Source of the DNA: Eunapius fragilis
Taxonomy: Eukaryota > Porifera > Demospongiae > Spongillida > Spongillidae
Assembly: GCA_963681505.1 (NCBI GenBank)
Contig: OY811974.1
Location: 13,909,105 to 13,973,104, forward strand
Direction of reading: 5' to 3'
Length of the DNA: 64,000 nucleotides
Positions 14,836-26,997 of the stretch are shown here, in pieces; the stretch's first letter is position 1; each line of letters starts with the position of its first letter. A program made the translations under genes and the position numbers. Below the pieces are notes generated by a model. That model worked only from the letters and a program-made list of their open reading frames with translations. It searched no databases and was not told where the DNA came from.

Positions 14836-15265
14836 ATGCGGGATCTATCTGTAACAATTTGGCACAATTTGGCGCGTTGCGACGGATTGCAGCATTTTCG
14901 CAGAACCAATCTGTAACAATTCGGCGCGCTACAACGGATTGCTGCACTATCGCTGGATTAATCTGCAACAATTCGGGGCAATTCGGCGCGCTGAGACCGA
15001 TTGTTTCACTATGGCGGGATCAATCTGCAACAATTAGGCGCAATTCGGTTCGCTGAGACGGATTGCTGCACTATTGCGGGATCAATCTGCAATATGTTAT
15101 TCGGCACAATTCGGCGCGCTGCGACCGATTGCTGCACTTTCACGGCTTCAATCTGCAACTATTCAGCGCAATTCGGCGCGCTGCGACGGATTCCTGCACT
15201 TTCGCATGATCAATCTGTAACAATTCGGGGCAATTCGGCGCGCCGAGACCGATTGCTTTGTGGTA
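14796..15265 (+). repeat. 62-bp GC-rich repeat, block 1
   Basis: Copies of a unit of the form CGCTGCGACGGATTGCTGCA..GGGATCAATCTG..AACAATTCGGCGCAATTCGG. Full units are 62 bp; shorter units lack one CGCAATTCGG step. The block follows the double palindrome and ends near the phrase CGAGACCGATTGCTT followed by TGTGGTAG. This is close to the phrase that elsewhere marks the change into the G-rich hexamer array, but here single-copy sequence follows. Confidence 0.9.
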
Positions 15266-16634
15266 GCACAGCGATTCGATTGCCCTGCCGCGGGCCCGTA
15301 AGGTCACGTAAATTCATTTGTAACCCTGACGTTACGGATTACGTTGTCATCAGGCGTACGTACCCCGCGTTCGGACCGATTACTCACGGGAATAGGATTA
15401 CGGTCGTAATCTTCATCCGTGTGTTTGCGCGTGAGTACGTGAGCAACATCCGCAAGACTACGTTATTACACCGTGATTTCATCCCCGTTCCCACGATAAT
15501 GACTCGTTCCCAGTAGTAACATGCATTAATAAATTACCCAGCAATTTCTTTCAAATATAATTTAATAACGTTTTACATATGCATGTACAGAGGGGAATAT
15601 AGCGATTTTACAAGTAGAGCCAATTGATGAGACCATGGCAGAAGCCTCTTCCACCCTGGCTGCATATGCCTAGCCAAATAGAGCACTAAAACACACGGAT
15701 GCTGAACGATCTGCTCTACCTGGTATAATGAATACTCCTTCATGATGCGCTTGATCCCGCAGCCTGCATGCACGCAGCTAGAGAGGCCTTAACTTTTGTA
15801 TACGTAGGGATCGCTTGGCACGCCTAGCTGAATCGTCACCTATTAGGGTCGATACAGGGTTAAATTTTAAAATTCACCAACAGCACTAACTTTTATACAA
15901 ACCTCCTCTTTATCGATGTTCTTCTATTCAATCCTGGTAAGAAACGCTAGGTGTGAAAGAAAAAGCAATCCACCGCAGAGGGGCGCTGTAAAAATCTGCC
16001 TGTGAAGAAGCCGCTAACCTTCAAGGATCAGTGTAGTTTTCCTCAACTGGGGTTACACAACTGTAGGACCTGCAAGGCATATGACACGCGGGGTAAAACA
16101 AAAAACCTCATCGTGTTGGTGTCACACCTTGTTTGACTTGTTTGTTTCAGAGCCTTACTAGAAAACACTTACCTATGTCGAGCGCAATATTTATCAGTAC
16201 GCAGCGCAACATGCACCCTTTAAACGAAGTGTGCAACTTACCAGTACGTCATAGAATGAATGGCTACCAGCAGCAAACGTACGCGTGTAAAACGTGCCCC
16301 TCCTGAGGCCTGCAAAAAATGTAAAAGGCAGAATACGTACGCTGGGTTTTCTATCTCACCATAGTTTTGTATAGAACACGGAACATGTCTCGAAACAGCC
16401 ATTTTGCCAAAAAGGTCATCTACTGGCGGAAACGAAAATATAACAGAATCACCAGGGCACTTTGTGAGCATTTAGAACAATTAGAGGGTATTGAATGGGC
16501 GTTGCGTATATTTGAGTCTGAGTACGAGGCCCATTTTGGTTTGCGATGCCCGTAAACATTCGATACGTGAACTCCCCGTTGGTCTCATAAAATACGTGAT
16601 ACGTAGTCGTACGCAATCAGACGCCTGAATTGCT
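15266..16634. other. Single-copy stretch, no recognisable gene
   Basis: About 1.37 kb without tandem structure. The longest open frames are a 62-codon plus-strand frame (16367-16555) with a basic N-terminal half, and 66- and 77-codon minus-strand frames (15573-15773 and 16238-16471). I recognise none of them and see no clear splice-linked series. The first 250 bp are rich in CG dinucleotides and ACGT-type words; the rest is AT-richer. It could be relic host sequence or an eroded transposon. Confidence 0.6.
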
Positions 16635-17027
16635 GTGTAGTGGGATTGGTAGTGGTAGTGGTAGTGGGATTTATAGTGGGATTGGTAGTGGTAGTGGTAA
16701 GGGCAGTTGGATTGGTAGTGGGATTGGTAATGGTAGTGGTAGTGGTAGTGGGAATGTTAGAGATAGTGATAGAGGAAGTGGGATTGGTAGTGGTAATAGG
16801 AGTGGGATTGGTAGTGGGATTAGTAGTGGTAGTGGTAGAGGTAGTGGGATTGGTTGTGGTAGTGGTAGTGGTAGTGGGATTGGTAGTGGGATTGGTATTG
16901 AGATTGGTAGTAGTAGTGGTAGTGGTAGTGGGATTGGTAGTGGGAGTGGTAGTGGGATTGGTAGTGGGATTGGTTGTGGTAGAGGTAGTGAGATTGGTAT
17001 TGAGATTGGTAGTGGTAGTGGTAGTGG
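16635..17027 (+). repeat. G-rich hexamer/12-mer array, block 1
   Basis: Runs of GGTAGT and the 12-mer GGGATTGGTAGT with occasional variants such as GAGATTGGTATT. The period is a multiple of three, so every stop-free frame stays open and reads as GSGIGSGS or VVVGLVVG on the plus strand. The block closely resembles 18913-19271 in its order of variants. GG or GGG tracts recur every six bases on the plus strand. Confidence 0.95.
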
Positions 17028-17140
17028 TTCAATCTGCAAAAATACAGCACAATTCGGCACGCTGCGACGGATGCCTGTACTTTCGCAGGAACAATCTGTA
17101 ACAATTCGGGGCAATTCGGCGCACCGAGACCGATAGCTTA
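17028..17140 (+). repeat. 62-bp repeat, block 2
   Basis: About two units, starting TTCAATCTGCAAAAAT and ending CGAGACCGATAGCTTA, enclosed by hexamer array on both sides. A near copy lies at 19272-19383, with the same start and end phrases. Confidence 0.9.
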
Positions 17141-18480
17141 GTGGTAGTGGGATTGGTAGTGGTAGTAGTAGTGGGATTGGTAGTGGGATTGGTAGTGGTA
17201 GTGGTAGTGGTAGTGGGATTGGTAGTGGTAGTGGTAGTGGTTGTGGGATTGGTAGTGGATTGGTAGAGGGATTGGTAGTGGGATTGGTAGTTTTAGTGGT
17301 AGTGGGATTGGTAGTGGTAGTGGAAGAGGTAGTGGGATTGGTAGTGGGATGGGTAGTGGTAGTGGTAGTGGTAGTGGGATTGGTAGTGGGATTGGTAGTG
17401 GTAATTGTAGTGGTAGTGGGAACGGTAGTGGGATTTGTACTGGTAGTGGTATTGGGATTGGTAGTGGTAGTGGGATTGGTAGTGGTAGTGGTAGTGGTAG
17501 TGGGATTGTTAGTGGGATTGGTAGTGGGATTGGTTGTGGTAGTGGGATTGGTAGTGGGATTGGTAGTGGGATTGGTAGTGGGATTGGTAGTGGGATTGGT
17601 AGTGGGATTGGTTGTGGTAGTGGGATTGGTAGTGGGATTGGTAGTGGGATTGGTAGTGGTAGTGGGATTGGTAGTGGGATTGGTAGTGGGATTGGTAGTG
17701 GGATTGGTAGCGGTAGTGGTAGAGGTAGTGGGATTGTTAGTGGGATTGGTAGTGGGATTGGTAGTGGGATTGGTAGTGGTAGTGGTAGTGGTAGTGGGAT
17801 TGTTAGTGGGATTGGTAGTGGGATTGGTAGTGGAAATTGTAGTGGTCGTGGGATTAGTAGTGGGATTGGTAGTGGTAGTGGGATTGGTAGTGGGATTGGT
17901 AGTGGGATTGGTAGTGGGATTGGTAGTGGTAGTGGGATTGGTAGTGGTAGTGGTAGAGGTAGTGGGATTGGTAGTGGGATTGGTAGTGGGATTGGTAGTG
18001 GTAGTTGTAATGGTAGTGGGATTGGTAGTGGGATTGGTAGTGGGATCGGTAGTGGGATTGGTAGTGGTAATTGTAGTGGTAGTGGGATCGGTAGTGGGAT
18101 TTGTAGTGGTAGTGGTAGTGGGATTGGTAGTGGTAGTGGTAGTGGGATTGTTAGTGGGATTGGTAGTGGGATTGGTAGTGGAAATTGTAGTGGTCGTGGG
18201 ATTGGTAGGGGACTTGGTAGTGGTAGTGGTAGATCGATTGCTAGTGGTAGTGGTAGTGGGATTGGTAGTGGGATTGGTAGTGGTAGCGGTAATGGGATTG
18301 GTAGTGGGATTGGTAGTGGTAATTATAGTGGTAGTGGGATAAGTAGTGGGATTGGTATTGGTAGTGGTAGTGGGATTGGAAGTGGTAGTGGTAGTGGGAT
18401 TTGCCGCGGTATTGGTAGTGGAATTGGTTGTGGGTTTGTTTGTGGTAGTGGTAGTGGTAGTGGGATTGGTAGTGGTATTT
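17141..18480 (+). repeat. G-rich hexamer/12-mer array, block 2
   Basis: A 1.34-kb run of GGTAGT and GGGATTGGTAGT with marker variants (GGAAATTGTAGTGGTCGTGG, GTAATTATAGT, GGTTGTGGGTTTG). These variants reappear in the same order near 21.6-22.2 kb, which shows block-wise duplication. The long frames of 360 and 377 codons are repeat by-products. Confidence 0.95.
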
Positions 18481-18912
18481 GAATTGGGATTGCGGGATCT
18501 ATCTGTAACAATTCAGCGCAATTCGGCGCGCTGCGACGGATTGGTGCACTTTTGCGGGATTTATCTGTAACAATTTGGCGCAATTTGGCGCGCTGCGACG
18601 GATTGCAGCACTTTCGCGGAACCAATCTGTAACAATTCGGCGCGCTACAACGGATTGCTACACTATCGCTGGATCAATCTGCAACAATTCGGGGCAATTC
18701 GGCGCGCTGAGACCGATTGCTTCACTATGGCGGGATTAATCTGCAACAATTAGGCGCAATTCGGCACGCTGAGACGGATTGCTGCACTTTTGCGGGATCA
18801 ATCTGCAATATGTTACTTGGCACAATTCGGTGCGCTGCGACCGATTGATGCACTTTCGCAGGATCAATCTGTAACAATTCGGGGCAATTCGGCGCGCCGA
18901 GACCGATTGCTT
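18481..18912 (+). repeat. 62-bp repeat, block 3
   Basis: About seven units of the 62-bp family, plus-strand orientation, starting TTGCGGGATCTATCTGTAAC and ending CCGAGACCGATTGCTTAG. The order of unit variants is shared with 14836-15260 and with 22217-22561, so the blocks are copies of one another. Confidence 0.92.
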
Positions 18913-19271
18913 AGTGGTAGTGGGATTGGTAGTGGGATTGGTAGTGGTAGCGGTAAGGGCAGTGGGATTGGTAGTGGGATTGGTAATGGTAGTGGTAGTG
19001 GTAGTGGGATTGTTAGAGATAGTGGTAGAGGTAGTGGGATTGGTAGTGGTAATAGGAGTGGGATTGGTAGTGGGATTAGTAGTGGTAGTGGTAGAGGTAG
19101 TGGGATTGGTTGTGGAAGTGGTAGTGGTAGTGGGATTGGTAGTGGGATTGGTATTGAGATTGGTAGTAGTAGTGGTAGTGGTAGTGGGATTGGTAGTGGG
19201 AGTGGTAGTGGGATTGGTAGTGGTAGAGGTAGTGAGATTGGTATTGAGATTGGTAGTGGTAGTGGTAGTGG
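18913..19271 (+). repeat. G-rich hexamer/12-mer array, block 3
   Basis: Near copy of the block at 16635-17027, including the markers GTTAGAGATAGTGGTAGAGG, GGTAATAGGAGTGGG and GAGATTGGTAGTAGTAGT. It ends at the same GGTTCAATCTG junction into the 62-bp repeat. Confidence 0.93.
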
Positions 19272-19383
19272 TTCAATCTGCAAAAATTCAACACAATTCG
19301 GCGCGCTGCGATGGATGCCTGTACTTTCGCAGGATCAATCTGTAACAATTCGGGGCAATTCGGCGCACCGAGACCAATTACTT
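19272..19383 (+). repeat. 62-bp repeat, block 4
   Basis: Near copy of 17028-17140, with the same entry (TTCAATCTGCAAAAAT) and exit (CACCGAGACCAATTACTTAG) phrases. Together with block 3 of the hexamer array it forms a duplicated composite of roughly 0.5 kb. Confidence 0.9.
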
Positions 19384-22216
19384 AGTGGTAGTGGGATTGG
19401 TAGTGGTAGTGGTAGTGGGATTGGTAGTGGGATTGGTAGTGGTAGTGGTAGTGGTAGTGGATTGGTAGTGGGATTTGTAGTGGGATTGGTAGTGGTAGTG
19501 GGATTGGTAGTGGGATTGGTAGTGGGATTGGTAGTGGGATTGGTAGTGGGATTGGTAGTGGTAGTGGTAGTGGGATTGATTGGTGGTGGGATTGGTAGTG
19601 GGATTGGTAGTGGAAATTGTAGTGGTAGTGGGATTGGTAGGGGAAATGGTAGTGGTAGTGGTAGTGGGATTGGTAGTGGCAGTGGTAGTGGGATTGGTAG
19701 TGGGATTGGTAGTGGTAGTGGTAGTGGTAGTGGGATTGGTAGTGGGATTGGTAGTGGGATTGGTAGTGGTAGCGGTAGTGGGATTGGTAGTGGTAGTGGA
19801 AGAGGTAGTGGGATTGGTTGTGGGATTGTTAGTGGTAGTGGTAGTGGTAGTGGGATTGGTAGTGGGATTGGTAGTGGGATTGTTAGTGGTAATTGTAGTG
19901 GTAGTGGGATCGGTAGTGGGATTTGTAGTGGTAGTGGTATTGGGATTGGTAGTGGTGGTGGTAGTGGGATTGGTAGTGGTAGTGGTAGTGGTAGTGGGAT
20001 TGTTAGTGGGATTGGTAGTGGGATTGGTAGTTGTAGTGGGATTGGTAGTGGGATTGGTAGTGCGATTGGTAGTGGGATTGGTAGTGGTAGTGGTAGTGGG
20101 ATTGGTAGTGGTAGTGGTAGAGGTAGTGGGATTGGTAGTGGGATTGGTAGTGGGATTGGTAGTGGTAGTGGAATTGGTAGTGGGATTGGTAGTGGGATTG
20201 GTAGTGGGATAGGTAGTGGGATTGGTAGTGGTAGTGGTAGTGGTAGTGGGATTGTTAGTGGGATTGGTAGTGGGATTGGTAGTGGGATTGGTAGTGGGAT
20301 TGGTAGTGGTAGTGGTAGTGGTAGTGGTAGTGGGATTGTTAGTGGGATTGGTAGTGGGTTTGGTAGTCGAAATTGTAGTGGTCGTGGGATTGGTAGTGGG
20401 ATTGGTAGTGGTAGTGGTAGAGGTAGTGGGATTGGTTGTGGGATTGGTAGTGGTAGTTGTAGTGGTAGTGGGATTGGTAGTGGGATTGGTAGTGGGATCG
20501 GTAGTGTGATTGGTAGTGGTAATTGTAGAGGTAGTGGGATTGGTAGTGGGATTTGTAGTGGTAGTGGTAGTGGGATTGGTAGTGGTAGTGGTAGTGCGAT
20601 TGTTAGTGGGATTGGTAGTGGGATTGGTAGTGGAAATTTTAGTGGTCGTGGGATTGGTATGGGACTTGGTAGTGGTAGTGGTAGTGGGATTGCTAGTGGT
20701 AGTGGTATTGGGATTGGTAGTGGGATTGGTAGTGGTAGTGGTTATTGGATTGATAGTGGGATTGGTAGTGGTAATGATAGTGGTAGTGGGATAAGTAGTG
20801 GGATTGGTAGTGGTAGTTGTAGTGGGATTGGAAGTGGTAGTGGTAGTGGGATTGGCCGTGGGATTGGTAGTGGGATTGGTAGTTGTAGTGGGGTTGGTAG
20901 TGGGATTGGTAGTGCGATTGGTAGTGGGATTTGTAGTGGTAGTGGTAGAGGTAGTGGGATTGGTAGTGGGATTTGTAGTGGTAGTGGTAGTGGGATTGGT
21001 AGTGGTAGTGGTAGTGCGATTGTTAGTGGGATTGGTAGTGGGATTGGTAGTGGAAATTTTAGTGGTCGTGGGATTGGTATGGGACTTGGTAGTGGTAGTG
21101 GTAGTGGGATTGCTAGTGGTAGTGGTATTGGGATTGGTAGTGGGATTGGTAGTGGTAGTGGTTATTGGATTGATAGTGGGATTGGTAGTGGTAATTATAG
21201 TGGTAGTGGGATAAGTAGTGGGATTGGTAGTGGTAGTTGTAGTGGGATTGGAAGTGGTAGTGGTAGTGGGATTGGCCGTGGGATTGGTAGTGGGATTGGT
21301 AGTTGTAGTGGGGTTGGTAGTGGGATTGGTAGTGCGATTGGTAGTGGGATTGGTAGTGGTAGTGGTAGAGGTAGTGGGATTGGTAGTGGGATTGGTAGTG
21401 GGATTGGTAGTGGTAGTGGGATTGGTAGTGGGATTGGTAGTGGGATTGGTAGTGGGATTGGTAGTGGGATTGGTAGTGGGATTGGTAGTGGGATTGGTAG
21501 TGGGATTGGTAGTGGTAGTGGTAGTGGTAGTGGGATTGTTAGTGGGATTGGTAGTGGGATTGGTAGTGGGATTGGTAGTGGGATTGGTAGTGGTAGTGGT
21601 AGTGGTAGTGGTAGTGGGATTGTTAGTGGGATTGGTAGTGGGTTTGGTAGTGGAAATTGTAGTGGTCGTGGGATTGGTAGTGGGATTGGTAGTGGTAGTG
21701 GTAGAGGTAGTGGGATTGGTAGTGGGATTGGTAGTGGTAGTTGTAGTGGTAGTGGGATAGGTAGTGGGATTGGTAGTGGGATCGGTAGTGGGATTGGTAG
21801 TGGTAATTGTAGAGGTAGTGGGATCGGTAGTGGGATTTGTAGTGGTAGTGGTAGTGGGATTGGTAGTGGTAGTGGTAGTGGGATTGTTAGTGGGATTGGT
21901 AGTGGGATTGGTAGTGGAAATTGTAGTGGTCGTGGGATTGGTATGGGACTTGGTAGTGGTAGTGGTAGTGGGATTGCTAGTGGTAGTGGTAGTGGGATTG
22001 GTAGTGGGATTGGTAGTGGTAGTGGTAATTGGATTGGTAGTGGGATTGGTAGTGGTAATTATAGTGGTAGTGGGATAAGTAGTGGGATTGGTAGTGGTAG
22101 TTGTAGTGGGATTGGAAGTGGTAGTGGTAGTGGGATTGGCCGCGGTATTGGTAGTGGAATTGGCTGTGGGTTTGTTTGTGGTAGTGGTAGTGGTAGTGGG
22201 ATTGGTAGTGGTAATT
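19384..22216 (+). repeat. G-rich hexamer/12-mer array, block 4
   Basis: A 2.8-kb run of GGTAGT and GGGATTGGTAGT. It contains a direct duplication of about 420 bp (20527-20946 and 20947-21366) with only two differences seen by eye, and a more diverged third version at about 21.65-22.2 kb. A 1142-codon frame (18790-22218) spans this block and the preceding ones. I treat it as repeat by-product: it reads straight through several unrelated repeat blocks and has no non-repeat domain. Confidence 0.95.
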
Positions 22217-22561
22217 GAAGTGGGATTGCGGGATCAATCTGTAACAATTCAGCGCAATTCGGCGCGTTGCGACGGATTGGTGCACTTTTGCGGGATCTAT
22301 CTAACAATTTGGCGCAATTTGGCGCGCTGCGACAGATTGCAGCACTTTCGCGGAACCAATCTGTAACAATTCGGCGCGCTACAACGGATTGCTACACTAT
22401 CGCTGGATCAATCTGCAACAATTCGGGGCAATTCGACGCGCTGAGACCGATTGTTTCACTATGGCGGGATCAATCTGCAACAATTAGGCGCAATTCGGCG
22501 CGCTGCGAAGGATTCCTGCACTTTCGCAGGATCAATCTGTAACAATTCGGGGCAATTCGGG
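22217..22561 (+). repeat. 62-bp repeat, block 5
   Basis: About six units. It ends after AACAATTCGGGGCAATTCGG at the join with the palindrome-bearing 33-bp array; that join is abrupt. Confidence 0.92.
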
Positions 22562-23209
22562 ACAAGTATGTCATTATGCAAGTATGTCACTATGACTCCT
22601 GCAGAATGCAAGTATGTCACTATGCATGACTCCTGTAGGAGTCAAGAATTTACATGATTGTCTCCTGCGGGAGTCAAGTATTTCAATGTATGACTCCTGC
22701 GGGAGTCAAGTATTTCAAAGCATAACTCCCGCAGGAGTCAAGTATGTCACAATGCAACACTCCTGCAGGAGTCAAGTATTTCAATGTATGACTCCTGCAG
22801 GAGTCAAGGATGTCAATATGTATGACTTCTGCTGGAGTCAAGTATGTCACAATGCAACACTCCTGCAGGAGTCAAGTATTTCAATGTATGACTCCTGAAG
22901 GAGTCAAGGATGTCCATATGTATGACTTCTGCTGGAGTCAAGTATCTCCATGCATGACTCCTTCAGGAGTGAAAAATCTCCATGTATGACTCCTGCAGGA
23001 GTCAAGTATGTCAGTATGTTTGACTCCAGCAGGAGTCAAGTATGTCACTATGAATGACTCCTGCAGGAGTCAAGTATTTCAATGTATGACTCCTGCAGGA
23101 GTCAAATATTTCAATGAAGGACTCCTGCAGGAATAAAGTATGTCATTATGTATAACTCCTCCAGGAGTCATGCATCTCCTTGCATTACACCTGCAGGAGT
23201 CAAGTATCT

Positions 23210-23276
23210 GAACCTGCGTCAGCAGGTTCAATATAGGATTGATTGAGGAGTCATGAATGTCATTTTTTCAACAATT
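23210..23276. repeat. Non-satellite segment inside satellite C, copy 1
   Basis: About 65 bp unlike the array. It starts with the inverted repeat GAACCTGCGTCAGCAGGTTC (8-bp arms, 4-nt loop) and continues AATATAGGATTGATTGAGG, then a T-rich stretch. It interrupts the unit pattern and recurs at 26931. Confidence 0.8.
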
Positions 23277-26200
23277 ATGACTCCTTCAGGAGTCAAGTAT
23301 TTCAATGTATGACTCCAGCAGGAGTCAAGTATTTCAATATGTATGACTCCTGCAGGAGTCAAGTATGTCAGTATGTATGACTCCTGCAGGAGTAAACTAT
23401 ATATATGCATGACTCCTGCAGGAGTCAAGTATGTCAATATCTCTGACTCCTTCAGAAGTCAAGTATTTCAATGTATGACTCCTGCAGGAGTCAAGTATTT
23501 CAATATGTATGACTCCTGCAGGAGTCAAGTATGTCAGTATGTATGACTCATGCAGGAGTCAACTATATACATGCATGACTCCTGCAGGAGTCAAGTACGT
23601 CAGTATGCAAGACTCCTGCAGCAGTCAAGAATGTTAATGTATGATTCCTGCAGGAGTAAAGTATCTCCAAGCATGACTTCTGCAGGAGTCAAGTATTTCA
23701 GTATGTATGATACCTGCAGGAGTCAAGTATGTCACTCAAGTATTTCAATGTACGAGTCCTGCAGGAGTCAATTATTTTAATGATGACTCCTGCAGGAGTC
23801 ATGTATGTCAATATGTCTGACTCCTGCAGGAGTCAAGTATTTCAATGTATGACTCCTGCAGGAGTCAAGAATTTCGATATGTATGACTCCTGTAGGAGTC
23901 AAGTATCTCCATGCATGACTCCTGCAGGAGTCAAGTATGTCAGTATGCATGACTCCAGCACGAGTCAAGTATCTCAATGTATGACTCCTGCAGGATGCAA
24001 GTATGTCATTATGCAAGTATGTCACTATGACTCCTGCAAGATGCAAGTATGTCACTATGCATGACTCCTGTAGGAGTCAAGAATTTAAATGATTGACTCC
24101 TGCGGGAGTCAAGTATTTCAATGTATGACTCCTGCGGGAGTCAAGTATTTCAAAGCATAACTCCCGCAGGAGTCAAGTATGTCAATATGTAGGACTCCTG
24201 CAGGAGTCAAGTATCTCAATGTATGACTCCTGCAAGTGTCAAGTATGTCACAATGCAACTCTCCTGCATGAGTCAAGTATTTCAATGTATGACTCCTGCA
24301 GGAGTCAAGGAGGTCAATATGTATGACTTCTGCTGGAGTCAAGTATCTCCATGCATGACTCCTGCAGGAGTGAAAAATCTCCATGCATGACTCCTGCAGG
24401 AGTCAAGTATGTCAGTATGTTTGACTCCAGAAGGAGTCAAGTATGTCACTATGAATGACTCCTGCAGGAGTCAAGTATTTCAATGTATGACTCCTGCTGG
24501 AGTGAAGTGTTTCAATGTATGACTCCTGAAGGAGTCAAGTATGTCAGTATCATTGACTACTACAGGAGCCATATGTCAATATGTATGACTCATGCAGGAG
24601 TGAGCAATCTCCATGCATGACTCCTGCAGGAGTGTGTGTCCTGCAGGAGTCAAGTATGTCAATATGTATGACTCCTGTAGTAGTCAACATTTTATTTGCA
24701 TGACTCCTGCAGGAGTCAAGTATGTCAGTTTGTATGACTGCTGCAGGAGTCAAATATGTTACAATGAATGACTCCAGCAGGAGTCAAGTATATCAATGTA
24801 TGACTCCTACAAGAGTCAAGTTTGTCAGAATGCATGACTCCGGCAGGAGTCAAATATATATTTGAATGACTCCTGCAGGAGTATAGTATGTCAATATGTA
24901 TGACTCCTCCAGGAGTCATTTATCTCCATGCATGACTCCTGCAGGAGTCAAGTATGTCAGTATGCAAGACTCCTGCAGGAGTCAAGTATCTCAATGTATG
25001 ACTCCGGCTGGAGTCAAGTATCTCCATGCATGACTCCTGCTGGAGTCAAGTATGTCAGTATGTATGACTCCTGCAGGAGTCAAGTATGTCTCTCAAGTAT
25101 TTCAATTATGACTCTTGCAGGAGTCAAGTATGTCAATATGTCTGACTCCTGCAGGAGTCAAGTATTTCAATGTATGACTCCTGCAGGAGTCAAGTATTTC
25201 AATATGTATGCTGCAGGAGTAAAGTATGTCAGTATGCATGACTCCTGCAGGAGTCAACTATATATTTGCATGATTCCTTCAGGAGTCAAGTATGTCAGTA
25301 TGCAAGACTCCTGCAGAAGACAAGTATCTCAATGTATGACTCCTGCAGGAGTCAAGTATCTCCAAGCATGAGTCCTGCAGGAGTCAAGTATGTCATTATG
25401 TCTGACTCCTGCAAGAGTCAAGTATTTCAATGTATGACTCTTGCAGGAGTCAAGTATGTCAGTATCAATGACTACTACAGGAGCCATATGTCAATATGTA
25501 TGATTCCTGCAGGAGTGAGCAATCTCCATGTATGACTCCTGCAGGAGTAAAATATGTCACCATGAATGACTCCTGCAGGAGTCAAGTATGTCAGATTGGA
25601 TGACTTGTGCAGGAGTCTAATATGTCAAAATGAATGACTCCTGCAGGAGTCAAGTATTTCAATGTATGACTCCTACAAGAGTCAAGTTTGTCAGTATGCA
25701 TGACTCCAGCAGGAGTGAAATATTTCAATGAATGACTCCTGCAGGAGTAAAGTATGTCAATATGTATGACTCCTCCAGTAGTCAATTATCTCCATGCATG
25801 ACTCCTGCAGGAGTCAAGTATGTCAGTATGGAATACTCCTGCAGGAGTCAAGTATCTCAATGTATGACTCCTGCAGGAGTCAAGTGTCTCCATGCATGAC
25901 TCCTGAAGGAGTCAAGAATGTCAGTATGTATGACTCCTGCAGGAGTCAAGTATCTCCATGCATGACTCCTGCAGGAGTCAAGTAGGTCAGTATGAATGAC
26001 TCCTGCTGGAGTCATATGTCAATTTGTATGACTCCTGCAGGAGTCAGCAATTTCCATGTATGACTCCTGCAGGAGTCAAGTATGTCAAAATGTATGAGTC
26101 CTGCAGGAGTCAAGTATGTCAATATGTATGACTCCTGTAGGTGTCAACTATATATTTGCATGACTCCTGCAGGAGTGAAGTAAGTCAGTTTGCATGACTG

Positions 26201-26930
26201 CTGCAAGAGTCAAATATGTTACAATGAATGACTCCTGCAGGAGTCAAGTATGTCAGTATGCAAGACTCCTGCAGGAGTCAAGTATCTCAATGTATGACTC
26301 CTGCAGGAGTCAAGTATCTCCAAGCATGACTCCTGCAGGAGTCAAGTATGTCAATATGTCTGATTCCTGCAGGAGTCAAGTATTTCAATGTATGACTCCT
26401 GCAGGAGTGAAGTATTTCAATGAATGACTCCTGCCGGAGTGAAGTATTTCAATGAATGACTCCTGCAGTAGTCAAAAATGACAATATGTATGACTCTTGA
26501 AGGAGTCAAGGGTCTCCTTGCATGACACCTGCAGGAGTCAAGTATGTCAGTATCAATGACTCCTGCAGGAGTCAAGTATTTCAATGTATGACTCAAGTAT
26601 TTCAATGTATGACTCCTGCAGGAGTCAAGGATGTCAATATGTATGAATTCTGCAGGAGTCAAGTATCTCCATGCATGACTCCTACAGGAGTGAAAAATCT
26701 CCATGTATGACTCCTGCAGGAGTCAAGTATGTCAGTATGTTTGACTCCAGCAGGAGTCAAGTATGTCATTATGAATGACTCCTGCAGGAGTCAAGTATTT
26801 CAATGTATGACTCCTGCAGGAGTCAAATATTTCAATGAAGGACTCCTGCAGGAATAAAGTATGTCATTATGTATAACTCCTCCAGGAGTCATGCATCTCC
26901 ATGCATTACTCCTGCAGGAGTCAAGTATGT

Positions 26931-26997
26931 GAACCTGCGTCAGCAGGTTCAATATAGGATTGATTGAGGAGTCATGAATGTCATTTTTTCAACAATG
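26931..26997. repeat. Non-satellite segment inside satellite C, copy 2
   Basis: Copy of the 23210 segment 3721 bp downstream, one higher-order period away, nearly identical. It was therefore carried along by block duplication, and is absent from the later (30-39 kb) copies as far as I can see. Confidence 0.8.

Noticed and set aside
16367..16555. 62-codon basic frame as a gene
   Set aside because: No recognisable domain, overlapped by an equally long frame on the other strand, and no splice context seen.
16635..22216. Telomeric repeat
   Set aside because: GGGATTGGTAGT resembles but is not TTAGGG or another telomere repeat; it is internal and present in both orientations.
18790..22218. 1142-codon frame rich in Gly-Ser-Ile
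   Set aside because: It runs through 62-bp and hexamer repeat blocks alike, has no non-repeat domain, and exists because the 6/12-bp units lack stop codons in that frame.
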